Shown here piece by piece: positions 36,174 through 51,100 of a stretch of DNA of 64,000 bases. Source of the DNA: Lamellibrachia columna (lineage: Eukaryota; Annelida; Polychaeta; Sabellida; Siboglinidae); assembly GCA_963662155.1 (NCBI GenBank), contig OY759262.1:55073990-55137989 (forward strand), in the 5' to 3' direction. The notes beneath the pieces were generated by a model, which made no database searches, was not told where the DNA came from, and saw only the letters and a list, made by a program, of their open reading frames with translations. The number at the start of each line of letters is the position of its first letter. The stretch's first letter is position 1. The translations under genes were made by a program, and so were the position numbers.

Positions 36174-39100
36174 GTAATGTCACTTGAGTCCTCCCTACTA
36201 TCAGTCCTCTTTCAGTGTTATTTGATGTATATGTTTATTGCTTAATAATTATAATTGTGCTTATCAGAAGTGATATATTCTGAAAATGTTCATCAGGTTG
36301 GTGGAGAGTAATGAAGTAACGAATTCTTCTAAACTATTGAGATTGATGGTTGTTGATGGTAGCAGTAAGTCAATTTTAGTAGTTGTGATTAGAAGAAAAG
36401 AACATTTTAGTAGTTGTGATTAGAAGAAAGAACATTTTAGTAGTTGTGATTAGAAGAGAAGAACCTTTTAGTAGTTGTGATTAGAAGAAAAGAACATTTT
36501 AGTAGAAGGTGAGAAACGCTAAATGTGTACAATGCCTAATTTGTGTGTGTGTGTGTGCGTACGTGCGTGCGTGTGTACGTGCATGCATTGGACTACTGCA
36601 CATGCATGCACATATACATGACACATGCATGCATGTATGTGAGCATGCACACATGCACACATACACAAATTAGTATAGTCACAATTGCAACTGTTTCCTG
36701 AAAGTTTCTTTTAATTTTTCCTACCGTACTTAATGCACAACAAGAATGCCCTAATATTTCCGTTTCGTAACTCTGATCCTTCCCTGTACCCTGTTAGACG
36801 AAGTACGTGGGACAGATCCCCCTGAGCCCTTACCCTTCCCTGAGGGACGTCACTGTCAGCCACGCTTCTGTCAGCGCCCCATACGCCGAGGCCAAGCACG
36901 TTTTACGGGGTGTACATAACACACGCAACAACCTGGAGGCAAACCTCGACACCATACTGCGCTCTCACTGCATGCTGCCCGGCTATGAGTTGGCGCCACC
37001 TGGTGTTGCTGTGAGGTTAGTCTGTCTCCATGGCAACAACTGTATTTGCGCTGATTTGATGCTACATTTAATGTGGGGTGTATTTAAAGGCACCTCTACA
37101 ATTAATTTTTTTGCTCTCATTTCAGACTCGTTTCATAAACATGTTTACCTAACTAGTGTCCACAACGACATGCTAGTGTCCACAACGACATGCTAGTGTC
37201 CACTATGACATCTAGTGTCCACAACGACATCTAGTGTCCATTACGACATGCTGGTGTCCACTATGACATGCTAGTGCCCAGTACAACATGCTGGTGTCCA
37301 CTATGACATGCTAGTGCCCAGTACAACATGCTGGTGTCCACTATGACATGCTAGTGCCCAGTACAACATGCTGGTGTCCACTATGACATGCTAGTGCCCA
37401 GTACAACATGCTGGTGTCCACTATGACATGCTAGTGCCCAGTACAACATGCTGGTGTCCACTATGACATGCTAGTGCCCAGTACAACATGCTGGTGTCCA
37501 CTATGACATGCTAGTGCCCAGTACAACATGCTGGTGTCCACTATGGCATGCTAGTGCCCAGTACAACATGCTGGTGTCCACTATGGCATGCTAGTGCCCA
37601 GTACAACATGCTGGTGTCCACTATGACATGCTGGTGTCCACTATGACATGCTAGTGCCCAGTACAACATGCTGGTGTCCACTATGACATGCTAGTGCCAA
37701 GTACAACATGCTGGGGTCCACTATGACATGCTGGTGTCCACTATGACATGCTAGTGCCCAGTACAACATGCTGGTGTCCACTATGACATGCTAGTGCCCA
37801 GTACAACATGCTGGTGTCCACTATGACATGCTGGTGTCCACTATGACATGCTAGTGCCCAGTACAACATGCTGGTGTCCACTATGGCATGCTAGTGCCCA
37901 GTACAAAATGCTGGTGTCCACTATGACATGGTAGTGCCCAGTACAACATGCTGGTGTCCACTATGACATGCTAGTGCCCAGTACAACATGCTGGTGTCCA
38001 CTATGACATGCTGGTGTCCACTATGGCATGCTAGTGCCCAGTACAACATGCTGGTGTCCACTATGGCATGCTAGTGCCCAGTACAACATGCTGGTGTCCA
38101 CTATGACATGCTGGTGTCCACTATGACATGCTAGTGCCCAGTACAACATGCTGGTGTCCACTATGGCATGCTAGTGCCCAGTACAACATGCTGGTGTCCA
38201 CTATGACATGCTAGTGCCCAGTACAACATACTGGTGTCCACTATGACATGGTAGTGCCCAGTACAACATGCTGGTGTCCACTATGACATGCTAGTGCCCA
38301 GTACAACATGCTGGTGCCCACTATGACATGCTAGTGCCCAGTACAACATGCTGGTGTCCACTATGACATGCTAGTGCCCAGTACAACATGCTGGTGTCCA
38401 CTATGACATGCTGGTGTCCACTATGACATGCTAGTGCCCAGTACAACATGCTGGTGTCCACTATGACATGCTAGTGCCCAGTACAACATGCTGGTGTCCA
38501 CTATGACATGCTAGTGCCCAGTACAACATGCTGGTGTCCACTATGACATGCTAGTGCCCAGTACAACATGCTGGTGTCCACTATGACATGCTTGTGCCCA
38601 GTACAACATGCTGGTGTCCACTATGGCATGCTTGTGCCCAGTACAACATGCTGGTGTCCACTATGACATGCTAGTGCCCAGTACAACATGCTGGTGTCCA
38701 CTATGACATGCTGGTGTCCACTATGACATGCTAGTGCCCAGTACAACATGCTGGTGTCCACTATGACATGCTAGTGCCCAGTACAACATGCTGGTGTCCA
38801 CTATGACATGCTAGTGCCCAGTACAACATGCTGGTGTCCACTATGACATGCTAGTGCCCAGTACAACATGCTGGTGTCCACTATGACATGCTAGTGCCCA
38901 GTACAACATGCTGGTGTCCACTATGACATGCTAGTGCCCAGTACAACATGCTGGTGTCCACTATGACATGCTAGTGCCCAGTACAACATGCTGGTGTCCA
39001 CTATGACATGCTAGTGCCCAGTACAACATGCTGGCTCGTTTGTGCAAATGTGTTATTTATTTTTGGTGAAATAGTCGGACAAATTATTAAATAATTTTTG

Positions 39101-42100
39101 ACTAGATCTGGTCAAAATTTGGCGAAGGCAATTGCAAAAGTGGCCCGGCTCTATATACTACAACATAATGCTGTTCACAATTTTGCAAGTTCCCTGATCT
39201 AACGATCTAAGTCAATTCGTTCGATGATTTAACAAAAGTTTGCACACATTTATTAAACTGAAATTCCTCATCTCGTAGAATTCAGCAAAATATCGCTGCT
39301 CCTTTCGACAGCAATTTGTGTCACTGATATAATATGTGTTGACCCCAGTGAACACCAGCGCGCTGTAGAGAAGATGGTGGACGAAAGAATCAAAGCCATG
39401 AATGCCGACGTACAGGTTGGTTTAAAAATTCTGAGTGCACCAACAATCTCAATTTGCTTTTGTGTCCTCTGAAAACAATACGTTGTACATAGTATATACT
39501 AGTAGGCTTAGACACAGACTTATTTAGACCACTTGCCATGAGTATATGCTCAGAGGCAATGATGTGTCTTTCTTTTTTACAGCTGTAATACCTAATTAAG
39601 TGCATGCTCCTTGTTAGGCCAAACTGTGATTGGTGACTTTATTGATATCTGAGGGATTCTGGTAAAACGATCCACTAAATACTGCACCATTCTGCCAAGG
39701 CTGTATAAACAAATTCTGGTAAAACGATCCACTAAATACTGCACTATTCTGCCAAGGCCGTATAAACAAATTCTGGTAAAACGATCCACTAAATACTGCA
39801 CTATTCTAGCAAGGCCGTATAAACAAATTCTGGTAAAACGATCCACTAAATACTGCACTATTCTAGCAAGGCCGTATAAAAAAATTCTGGTAAAACGATC
39901 CACTAAATACTGCACTATTCTAGCAAGGCCGTATAAACAAATTCTGGTAAAACGATCCACTAAATACTGCACTATTCTAGCAAGGCCGTATAAACAAATT
40001 CTGGTAAAACGATCCACTAAATACTGCACTATTCTAGCAAGGCCGTATAAACAAATTCTGGTAAAACGATCCACTAAATACTGCACTATTCTAGCAAGGC
40101 CGTATAAACAAATTCTGGTAAAATGATCCACTAAATACTGCACTATTCTAGCAAGGCCGTATAAACAAATTCTGGTAAAACGATCCACTAAATACTGCAC
40201 TATTCTGCCAAGGCCGTATAAACATGTTCCCGGGTTCTCATCAGAAGTTAATGAGAGATGTGGTTTTTTATTATGCTGATGGAAGTGTTGGCAACTATCA
40301 AAGGGGCTGTTCTTGATCATCAATAACTTCAGAAGTGTATCTTGTATTTATTTACAAGTGATAAAGCCGTAAACAAATTTATTTGGCATGATTCAAATCA
40401 TAGTTATCACTGAACGTGTGGGAAAACTATTTATATAGAGGACTAATTTAAAAAACATTTTGCGTCACATATTTTCAAAAGCGTGCACTGATGAGAAACG
40501 GGGAATTGTTTGATATGGCCTAAACATGAAGAAAATCATCTGGACTGACTGACTGATGCTGGGCATTCAAAGCTTTGGAATCTGCAGATATATAAGACAA
40601 AACATTGTGATAAGTATTCACTGGTCCAAAAATGTTCCATAATAAGTGATTGTGAGTGATTGAAATGTGTAGCCGAGCGCATGAAACTGACAAATGATCG
40701 ACAAATGATCAACTAATGATCAACAAATGATCAAATAATGATCAATAAATGAGTAACAATATCCAAGGAAACTGCCAAACATGAAAGTGAAATAACCAAA
40801 GGCTAAATGAACAAAATCAAAAGGACACATTGCATTAATGCATAAGTTAGCATTTATTTTATTTTTATTTATTTTAATAATAATAATATAATCAAGGGCA
40901 TTTTCACATTACATAAATGTTACTAAATTACTTATTTTGTTAATGGTGCCTCGGGCCATTTCAATATGAAGTCTACAGCCTGTGATGGCCCAATGGTGTT
41001 TGATACAGCTCCAGGTAAGGTTGCCGTGGCAGTGTTGAGGACAGTGTATAGGAAGTGAGCGAGCATTTAAACTTGGCATGCAATCTTCTAAAAAAATCCA
41101 CTAAAAGCATGCAGAAAAAGTGTCTTTCTTAGAAGTATCCCGCATATTTCCAAAGGATTTTCACTTGTTAAATGATTGATTAGACCGAGTATGAAAGGTT
41201 CACATGTCACTGTTCAGTTTCTTTAATGTTCCTCCTCAATTTGAGTTTTTCTCTCATATTGTTCCAAACTCAATTCATACAGAAATTTAACCTGTCTAAT
41301 GAGTCTAATCCATTATGACATGCCAGCTCGTTTATGCAGATTTTTTATTTAGTTTTGGTGAAATCATCAAATGAACCATTAAATTATTTTTGACCAGGTG
41401 TGGTCAAAATTTGGCGAAAAAATGGAAACGTGGTCAGGCTCTACTATGCTATAGTTAAGGCTGTTGCTCGATCTAATAAATTCTTTTGATGATTTTAACA
41501 GGAATCATACTCTTTTATTAAACCGACCATGCATAATCATGCACAACAAATTTGAGCATCAATGAACCTGATTCGCGATGGGGATAAATCAATTTAAAGT
41601 CTTCAAATGTCTCCGAGCAGCACTCGCAATACCTAAGTTGTGGTACAGATTAAAAATAAACACAACATTTTTTACTCATTTAATTTTACTCATACCATTT
41701 CACTCATCAAACAATGGGAAATAACTTCACTCATTTGTAAACACGAAATAGGTGGTATATAACTTTTGCAATTGTTTTATTATGTAAATGTGCAGGAAAT
41801 AAACCAACCATGTTCATATTTGTGCCGACATGTCTAGGCTTTAATGTAGTCCTCCAAGTGACGAGGGATATGCACGGTCCGAGTGTAGAGAGTGAGATGT
41901 TTATACCTAACCTAGCATGCCTGGTCTCGAACCTAGAACTCACTGCATTCATAGCAGTTTTTTTGAATGCACAGTAGAAGTTAGAACCTGTTAAAATTAG
42001 TTATTTGCTAACAACATTAAGAATAGTAAAACAAACAACTATAAAATATAATGCAAAGTATATGTATAACTAGTCTAAGCTCTAACATAATTTCTGATAG

Positions 42101-45100
42101 TTTTCTTAAATGTCAAAAATGCAATCTGTGAGATATACTGTATAACTGATGTATATTAATGTGTATTTTAATAAGATGTTTATATAAATTCATTTGTTCA
42201 TAACATAAATGACATAACATGTGTGCGTCTGTTTCTAGAGGGAAGTACTTGATGAGCTACTCAAAGTTAAGGACATGGATAGTTTAGATATGATCCCAGA
42301 AAGAGACACGTCCGCCAAGAGAACCAGTAGTCAACTGAAGGGCAAGGGCAAGGTCAAGGTCAACAGCAAGGTGACAGCTGGACCGAAGCCACGGGTCGGG
42401 TCAAAGGTTGCTGGCAGAATAACCGAGAAAGAAAACGTTCCACTGAAGAAGGCAAAAGTATATTTTTAGTGGAAAATCGTAATTAGCTATAATGACATTT
42501 TTTTTCTTTAATTAGGTGTGCTTCTTCTGTGTGGTAACAGAGTGATGTATTAGTAACGGACGGACGGACGGACGGACGGACGGACGGACGGACGGACGGA
42601 CGGACGGACGGACGGACGGACGGACGGACGGACGGACGGATGGACGGACGGACCAACTTTATTCAGTCACAATGAACTTTCACAATACAATAACATGACA
42701 AGTGAATAGATTACTGTGACTTAGGAGATCCTTTAGAAACACAAAATGGGTGTATGACAAGGACCATCTGGTGAAATGAACTTTAAGGGGAAACAAAAGT
42801 CATGGTGTTGGGCCTATGTACCTATAACAGTTACTGGTAGTTATATGTTTAATCAGTTATTAATCTTGGTATGTTATTGTAATCAGTAACAATATAAACC
42901 ATTTTTTACTAGGAAAACCTTGTTGAACGCACAGCATCTTAATTTCATGGGCCGCGCCATACTGTTAGATAACTCTACATTACATCACGAGTGTAAAACA
43001 TATTTGTATACACATATTCCTATACTTGCCAATAGGATATGGCCATGATATTTGCATCCAAACTCAACTTATGTAACATATTTTGTCCTTTGTTTACTAA
43101 ACTAATCCTTTTTCTGTCCAAACAGGACGTTTGTTTGAGACTGCGTGGGTTCTGTGTATGCCGGCCTTACTTAATATGCCACAAGTAGTCTAGGTTACCC
43201 TGATTTCATAGAACTGAGCATGTGCTTATCAGTCTCACTAATTAACATGTCAGCCCTTAGTCAACCGAATAAATGATCAGAAACTTTTAGAACACATTTT
43301 AAGTAAACCACTGGCGTGATATTCTTGATTTTAGTTGCACATGGTTAGTTTTTATTATCTCTTAGGTGCGTGGCCCCAGAACCTTGACTTTTGTTTCCCT
43401 TTAAAAACTTTGATCTTTGGAAACAAAACTGCCACCAAAGTACAATGCTGGTGGACTGTTCATTGAGGGCAATGTGTTGCAGCAGACGTCCACAAGGCAG
43501 CCGAGTGCTACCGCCAGCGAGGCGTACTTGACACATGTGTACGGCAAGCCCGCGTATCAGAACCAGCGCTCCACCGTGCGTAGCCCGTATCTCAGGTTTC
43601 AGACAGCTCCAAAGACAAAGCCTGCCGTTCAGCTTCCAATATCCCCCGTGCTAGTTGAAGGTGCGTGTTCCCGTCCAACTCGTTTCTCCCTGTGTTGGCT
43701 TTGTAGGTTTGTAGCCTCATCCTTTTCTCATACGTACATCCATGCATATTGGGTGTGGTAGTTCAGCGGTAGAGCCATGGACTGGCGGTCGAGGGGACCG
43801 TGGCTCAAGTCTACTTGTTGTCATCTTGTTGGTTCTGCAATTTCGTTCACCCCACTTTGCCTGTGTCTTTCGGAAGAGACACTGAAAGCCGTTGATCCCT
43901 TCTACCTGGTGTCTATGCCAAGAGGACTAAAAGATCCCACACAGGGAATGGAAACAACGTGTCGTGGACTCACTATCTCTAAAACACATTGGCGCAAACA
44001 CACCCTACTTAAAAAACTCTCAACACAATGAGGTTAACATAGTATATCGAAAGAAGGATATTTATTGCAGGAGTATTGCGTTGTTCTGCTACTACATGCT
44101 AACACAAATCATATGACACAAAGATTGTGAAACACCATCATGTGGTGAAATCTCTTGGAAGGATGGATACCATGGATCGCCTCACGTCTGTGTTCTCATC
44201 AGATCTTCATACTTCATGTCCCCGCCCACGCCTTGATGTTGTCTGTCTGTGTGGCTCCTGGTCGTCCTCGCCACCATTCCCTCCAATGTTTCCTGTTGAA
44301 TTCTTTCTTGTCTGATGATGTGACCAAGCAATTTTGAATGTAGATATGCAGTCTGTATTTTGTGAATATATAAGCCAAAAATGGTTAATTGTTTGAAAAA
44401 AAATTGCTGAATATTGATCAAGTGTCATCATACAGTTTCTGGATCAGATACCCAGCTACCCTATTTTGATGGTACCTAGTGGTATGCAGTGGCGCCATAT
44501 GGTGGTTTGTGTAGAACCATAACTGTTCACTGAGGCTATTGTTGTTTAGGGGTGGAAGTGGCCACGCGGAGAACGCAGACTGACCGCTGCTGGCCGGCTC
44601 CGGCCACTGACCAGTTCTACTTTGACCCGGCGATCAGCATGAAACAGAAACAGGACGCCGGTCAGTATCAATGTCAGGCAGTTCTCAAGATGCACCTCTC
44701 AGAATGTTTAATGATATAAAATTATGATAATGATAGCTGGTATATAGAATTGAAAATTTTAAACTCCTCAGTTCATTGAGCCCTTTGTGAATCGTTGAGT
44801 TTCAAATCTGTAGGGTATGAGTGGTAAAATGCGCATTCGGTTTAATAAAAGCATGCGTACTTATGTTAGAATCATCAAGAGAATTATTTTGGTTGTTAGA
44901 TTGGTAATGTGCAGGAAAAGTATGAATAGCTGCATGTTATAGTGTATAGAACCGGACCACTTTTGCCTTTTTTGCTGAATTTTGACTGGATCCGGTAAAA
45001 ATTTATAGACTAGTATGCTTGATGATTTCACCAAAGCTAAATAACACATCTGCATAAACGAGCTAGCACGCCGTATAGTGGATGCCAGATAAGTTTGATT

Positions 45101-48100
45101 TTTGCGAAATTATTCTAAAACAAAACAAGTGAAAACAATTTACACGAGGAAGGACTTTAACATACAATTACTGTTGTTTATCATTGTGATACTTATTTTT
45201 AGCTTTTATTTATGCGTTTATTAACTATTCGGTTAGACAACACTTGTTTGTGTAGTACTTGTAATAATAATTTACATTTTTACGATTTTATGACGATTTA
45301 ATGTGTAAATCATTGTACAACATTCCAGAACAATTATATGGACTGGGCGGTATATAAGAAATTAGTTATTAATATTTCCTCATTTAAAAAAAGTTGTGAT
45401 ATATCGATATTATATTTTCATCATGTAATACTTGTGATATATCGATATTATATTTTCATCATGTAATACTATATATTTATAGAGTCATTTATATAAATAT
45501 TGTGTGTTAACTTCTACCCAGTGCTTATCTGTGTAGTGTTAACACTTTTAATATGTGTAATATGCATTGTTTTTTGCATCACATGTGTTAACTGTTAAAA
45601 TACAGAAATTGTTTTTGTTTCTACAAATGTTCCATATCAATTGAATTAAAATGAGAAAACTTGATGACTATTTTTAATTGTGTCATTGAATATTTGCAGC
45701 ATTTGGGTCCCCTGTAAGGGGGCAGCTAGTTGCCATGGCAGTGCCACTAGCCGCCCCACGCAAAGATGGCAGTCGCCACCCTACTGTGCATCAGTCGAAT
45801 GAGGTCATGACCTCTACCCCGGTTAGCGGAGGTCACGGTTTTGGTGTGAGGTTCCAGGATGAAATTGAACAGACGGAGAAAGTCTCGAAGGAATATCCTA
45901 AACTAACAGAAACGGTAGGATATGTGATATATTTATCAATAATATTGCTTCCCTGCAATTCAGTTTTGAATGTGTTGTGTGCTTGGTGCATGTGTTGTAT
46001 GTTGAGTGAATGTGTTGTGTGTTGAGTGAATGTGTTGTGTGTTGAGCGAATGTGTTGTGTGTTGAGTGAATGTGTTGTGTGTTGAGTGAATTTGTCATGT
46101 ATTGAGTGAATGTGTTGTGTGTTGAGTGAATGTGTTGTGTGTTGAGCGAATGTGTTGTGTGTTGAGTGAATTTGTCATGTATTGAGTGAATATGTTGTGT
46201 GTTGAGTGAATGTGTCATGTGCTGAGTGAATCTGTTGTGTGTTGAGTGAATGTGTTGTGTGTTGAGTGAATGTGTTGTGTGTTGAATGGATGTGTTGTGT
46301 GTTGAGTGAATGTGTCATGTACTGAGAGAATGTTTTGTGTTGAGTGAATGTCTTGTGTGTTAAATGAATGTGTTGTTTGTTGAGTGAATGTGTCGTGTAC
46401 TGAGTGAATATGTTGTGTGTTGAGTGAATGTGTCATGTACTGAGTGAATCTGTTGTGTGCTGAGTGAATGTGTTGTGTGTTGAATTAATATGTTGTATGT
46501 TGTGTGAATGTGTCATGTACTGAGTGAATATGTTGTCTGTTGGGTGAATGTGTTGTGTGTTGAATGAATGTGTTATATGTTGAGTGAATGTGTCATGTAC
46601 TGAGTGAATATGTTGTGTATTGAGTGAATGTGTCATGTACTGAGAGAATGTGTTGTGTGTTGAATGAATGTGTTGTGTGTTGAGTGAATGTGTCATGTAC
46701 TGAGGGAATATGTTGTGTGTTGAGTGAATGTGTCGTGTACTGAGTGAATATGTTGTGTGTTGAGTGAATGTGTCATGTACTGAGTGAATATGTTGTTTGT
46801 TGAGTGAATGGGTCACGTACTGATTGAATCTGTTGTGTGCTGAGTGAATGTGTCATGTACTGAGTGAATATGTTGTGTGTTGAGTGAATGTGTCATGTAC
46901 TGAGTGAATCTGTTGTGTGTTGGCCTCTTTGTGTCTTAAATGTAATAAATAAATTATACAGTTAATATGTACTGTGTATATTTTTTAAAGACCTGTTCAA
47001 AGGCACTAACAATGTTAAAGTAAGTAAAATAAATTTAAGATAAGTTAAAGTATAATTAAAAGTAAATAAATAAATATAAAATCTTGTCTTATATTCAGTG
47101 GGTACATCATTTATGTGTTTGTTAAAATAAGTTAAACATGTTAAATACATAAAAGGCGTGGTCTTGTATTCTGTGGTTGCTGTGTGTGTTGCTAGGTGCT
47201 GTCTCCTGTAGATATAGACTCGACTGTCAGTGCTCTCAGTGAGCCAGCGGAGAATCCATCTCACCAGGTTCTGTTGCTTAAATTGTTGCTGATCAACAAA
47301 AGCTTAATTTCCTCTACTGTTTTGCTGAAGATTTAAGTAATTAGTCGTTAACTGTTCACCGTTATTTTCTTGTTTTACTAATGAAAGGCTGGTTCATGCG
47401 GCTGACATTGTTTCACTGCACTTCTGCATGATTGTTTATTGGTTGTCATGTCTTGTTAAACTGCATGTTCCTTTCTATCTCTAAATATGTAAAATTACAT
47501 TCATCTGACAGAACTCTTCTCCCTCTTGGGGGGCCACATCACTTAATATGTTCCATACTATCGCGATCCTCTGCCATTCTCTCTCAACTGTTCACCTCTG
47601 CCCTTTCAAAATGACGTAATACTATTCCTCCATCTCAGTTTTGGTCTTCCTACCACCCTATTCAGTTCCCCGTGCGCTCTATGTCAGTCTGCTCCCTGCT
47701 GCCGTCACCCTCGGGTGATTCTTCATTCCAATCTCTGATAAAACTCTTTGTTTATCATTTTCACTTTCAGCATGAATAGATGGTAAAAGAAGAATAGATG
47801 GTAAAAGAAGAATTATTAAGAAAAATATTCACCATTTTGAAGTATCAGTTAATCGGAAATGTATGTTTTAGTATATTGCTATTGTTTAACAAGGACTTTT
47901 TGAGAAATACTTTCTCAGCCACTTTCACTTTAAATCCTCATCGTCACTGGTGATAACGTTATAACACATACCATTAGAGGCATACAGTAGACTTAGAATT
48001 GTTTTAATTATGCTTTAAATATAACAACAACATGCAAATCTTTTATTTGTATTTATACCTTTCAGGATTAATTTGATGCAATTATCATAATTTATCATGA

Positions 48101-51100
48101 GCACTTTTGAATGAATAGTTTTGAAAATTTAATTAGACATCCACCGTTGATACTGCACTACCTTAATTGGTCTGGACATCAGGGCTCACTGGGAGATCTT
48201 CCTTGTAGATGATCCCGGGATCGACTGTGGAGACGGAAGGAAGAGAGGAGGAAGAGGAGGAGACGTTTGTAGAGGCTGAGGGAGTTGCTCCCTTGTCTGT
48301 GCCTGGGACCAAGGCTAGATGTCCCCCCTACCATGGGCCACAGTTCCCGCCGTCCGTGTCGACGCTGGGAAGGGAGCCTCCCAAGGATTTCACCGGGATG
48401 AGGGAGAGGGACTTGATGCAGAGACAGGCTGTGGACTGGTGAGGGAGAGGGAGGGGGAGGTGGAGGGAGAAGGAGGGGGAGGTGGAGGGAGAAGGAGGGG
48501 AGGGGAGGGAGAGGGAGGGGAGGGAGAAGGAGGGGAGGGAGAGGGAGGGGAGAGAGGGGGAGAGAAAAATTTAGAATAGGATATTTCTGCTGTAGTCACT
48601 GAATATATTCTGGCTGCAACTTGTAGTTGGCCTCCATAGGTATACTATGAGAAATGCACGCGCATGCATGTACACACACGCATGCATGCACACAAACACA
48701 TTTATGTATACATGTTTCTTGTTATAACAGCACAAAGAATTAATATGCAATCATTTCAGCAGGAATTACATATGTCTGTGTAGTCCCATAAGTTTAACGT
48801 CAGTGATTTGTAAATTAGTAGAGACATTAATTAAATACCATATGGTGGACTTCCTTGTTAGGCATAAATTGTTAAATCCATCTCAACGTGGATTCCTAAA
48901 GGCAAGGTCATGTTTAACAAATATGTTATGTTTTTTGGAAGAAATCACTAAGTGGATAGACGAGGGATCACTAGTAGATATTATATACTTAGATTTTCAG
49001 AAAGCTTTTGACAAAGTGCCACATCAAAGATTACTTCTTAAATTAAAAGCCCATGGTATCGACTAGATAGAACAATGGCTGACTGACAGAAGACAGCGTG
49101 TTGTAGTAGATGGGGAGATTTCAAATTGGAAATCAGTTTTGAGTGGTGAACCACAAGGATCAATATTAGGACCTTTATTATTCTTAATATATATCAGTGA
49201 CTTGGGTGATAATATAACAAGCAACATACGGAAATTTGCGGATGATACAAAAGTGTTTAGAAGGGTTAACAATGATTGGTAATAAACTACGTTTACAAAA
49301 CAATCTAGACTAATTAGTAAAATGGTCTGAGAAATGGCAGATGTTGTTCAATTTTGGAAAATGTAAATGCCTACATACAGGACACAGGAACTTGGATGTA
49401 AACTATAAAATGGGAGATACTGTTCTAGTTACTGCTGTAAAAGAAAGGGTCTTAGGAGTTACAATTAGTGGTGATATGAAAGTTTCAGAGCAGTGTGGTA
49501 TTGCAGCTTCAAAGGGTAATAAAATTCTTGGGTTGATTTGGAGAAATATAACACAAGGAAAAAAAGCTAATTATACCTCTGTATATTAGAAAACTGTATA
49601 CAAGCTTGGAGACCATATCGTAAGAAGGATATAGATACGCTTGAAAAATACAGAGGAAAGCAACTAAAATGATTCCAGAACTGAGAGACCTTAGTTATGA
49701 AGAACGACTGAAAGAATGTGGTTTAACAGCCCTGGAGACAAGGCGGTTAAGTCGAGATCAAATTGAAGGTTTTAAAATATTGAATGGGTATGAAAATATT
49801 CATAGAAATATTTTTTTCTGTCAAGAAAGATAATAGACCTAGAGGACATGAGGCAATATTCGTAAAGGATCAGTATAGATTGGATATCAGGAAGTACTCG
49901 TTCTCACAATCAATGAATGGAACAAATTATCTACTGATTGTGTAACTGCTAGCAGCGTGAATATGTTTAAAAACAAGGTTGACGCATCTCAGGAGGGCGG
50001 GTTACACATAGATGCACATTGTTGGACTCTCGATAAGCCAATGTTTCCTTTTCTACTGGGCCTTTGCTTTGGCTAACAATCTTGTTAAATGTGTGCGTGT
50101 GTGTGCATGCATGCGGCGTGCGTGTGTGCATGTATACATGTCTTGTTATTTTATTTAATAGGTACAAATTATTTAACAAATATACACACACACCTACGTA
50201 TGTGCACAGGTATTTATTTATAAATTGGGCCATCGGAATAAATGTCATCAAGTTGTTATGTCTGCTGCGACAGGGTTGAGCAGGAGTTGATGGCCCGAAT
50301 CATCAGTCAGATGCACTATGACAGACATGATGACAAGGTGACACAAGATGTCTCGGACGTGTCGGAGGTGTCAGAGAGAATTCAGTCACCCGCAGACTCC
50401 TTCATTGGTCAGTACACTTGGTAGTCTCTAGTCTGGTCAGTTGTGATTTTTTATTTTCTACGCGCCAGTATGTACCAATAAGTACCAGTACAAACCAGTA
50501 CAGTGTTGTAATGGTAATATATGTAGTTTCTGATCCTTCAGATTTTGACAGAAACATTTCTAGACAAGACATTTGTAAAGTAATTGTTGTTGTTTGTGTC
50601 CAGCGGAGACCATGGGTGAAGCTGGTCTTCAGCTCTTCCTTGATGCTGGGTGCATGGTGGACAACAACGTCGTGAACTCTCTCATCAAGGAGGTGTTGCT
50701 GGAGAAGATTACCTCCATGGCAGGAGAGCAGACATCATGTGACAGGGCACCAACTAAGCCCCAAGCCAGCCATGAGAGACATGTGATGTCAGATGAAGAG
50801 GCAGTGTCACAGGTGGTTAATTAATCGATTTCATTAACGATTGATTGGTTCATGCTTCTGATAAAGGAATCAGTCACAATCTTGTGTGATCGATCATTTT
50901 TGATTATAGTCATTCTGAATTTAATTCCTTGTCGTTCCATGTTCGAGATCGTGACCTGGGTCGAGTGAGCGAACCATGCACGTCTACGTACATATCTTGA
51001 CGTGGTGAAACCGCAAATAAAACGAAAAACAAAACACTTTATTATTATACAGAAATACAAACAGAAACAGTGATGCACTGTGTTTATCAAACATATTGAT

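Noticed and set aside
37150..39019. CRISPR-like regular repeat
   Set aside because: The units are contiguous with no unique spacers, in a eukaryotic intron; it is a minisatellite. The same holds for the other arrays.
48803..49589. Functional reverse transcriptase gene
   Set aside because: The RT motifs are present but broken by in-frame stops and a frameshift, and the 5' half is missing; it is a dead LINE copy.
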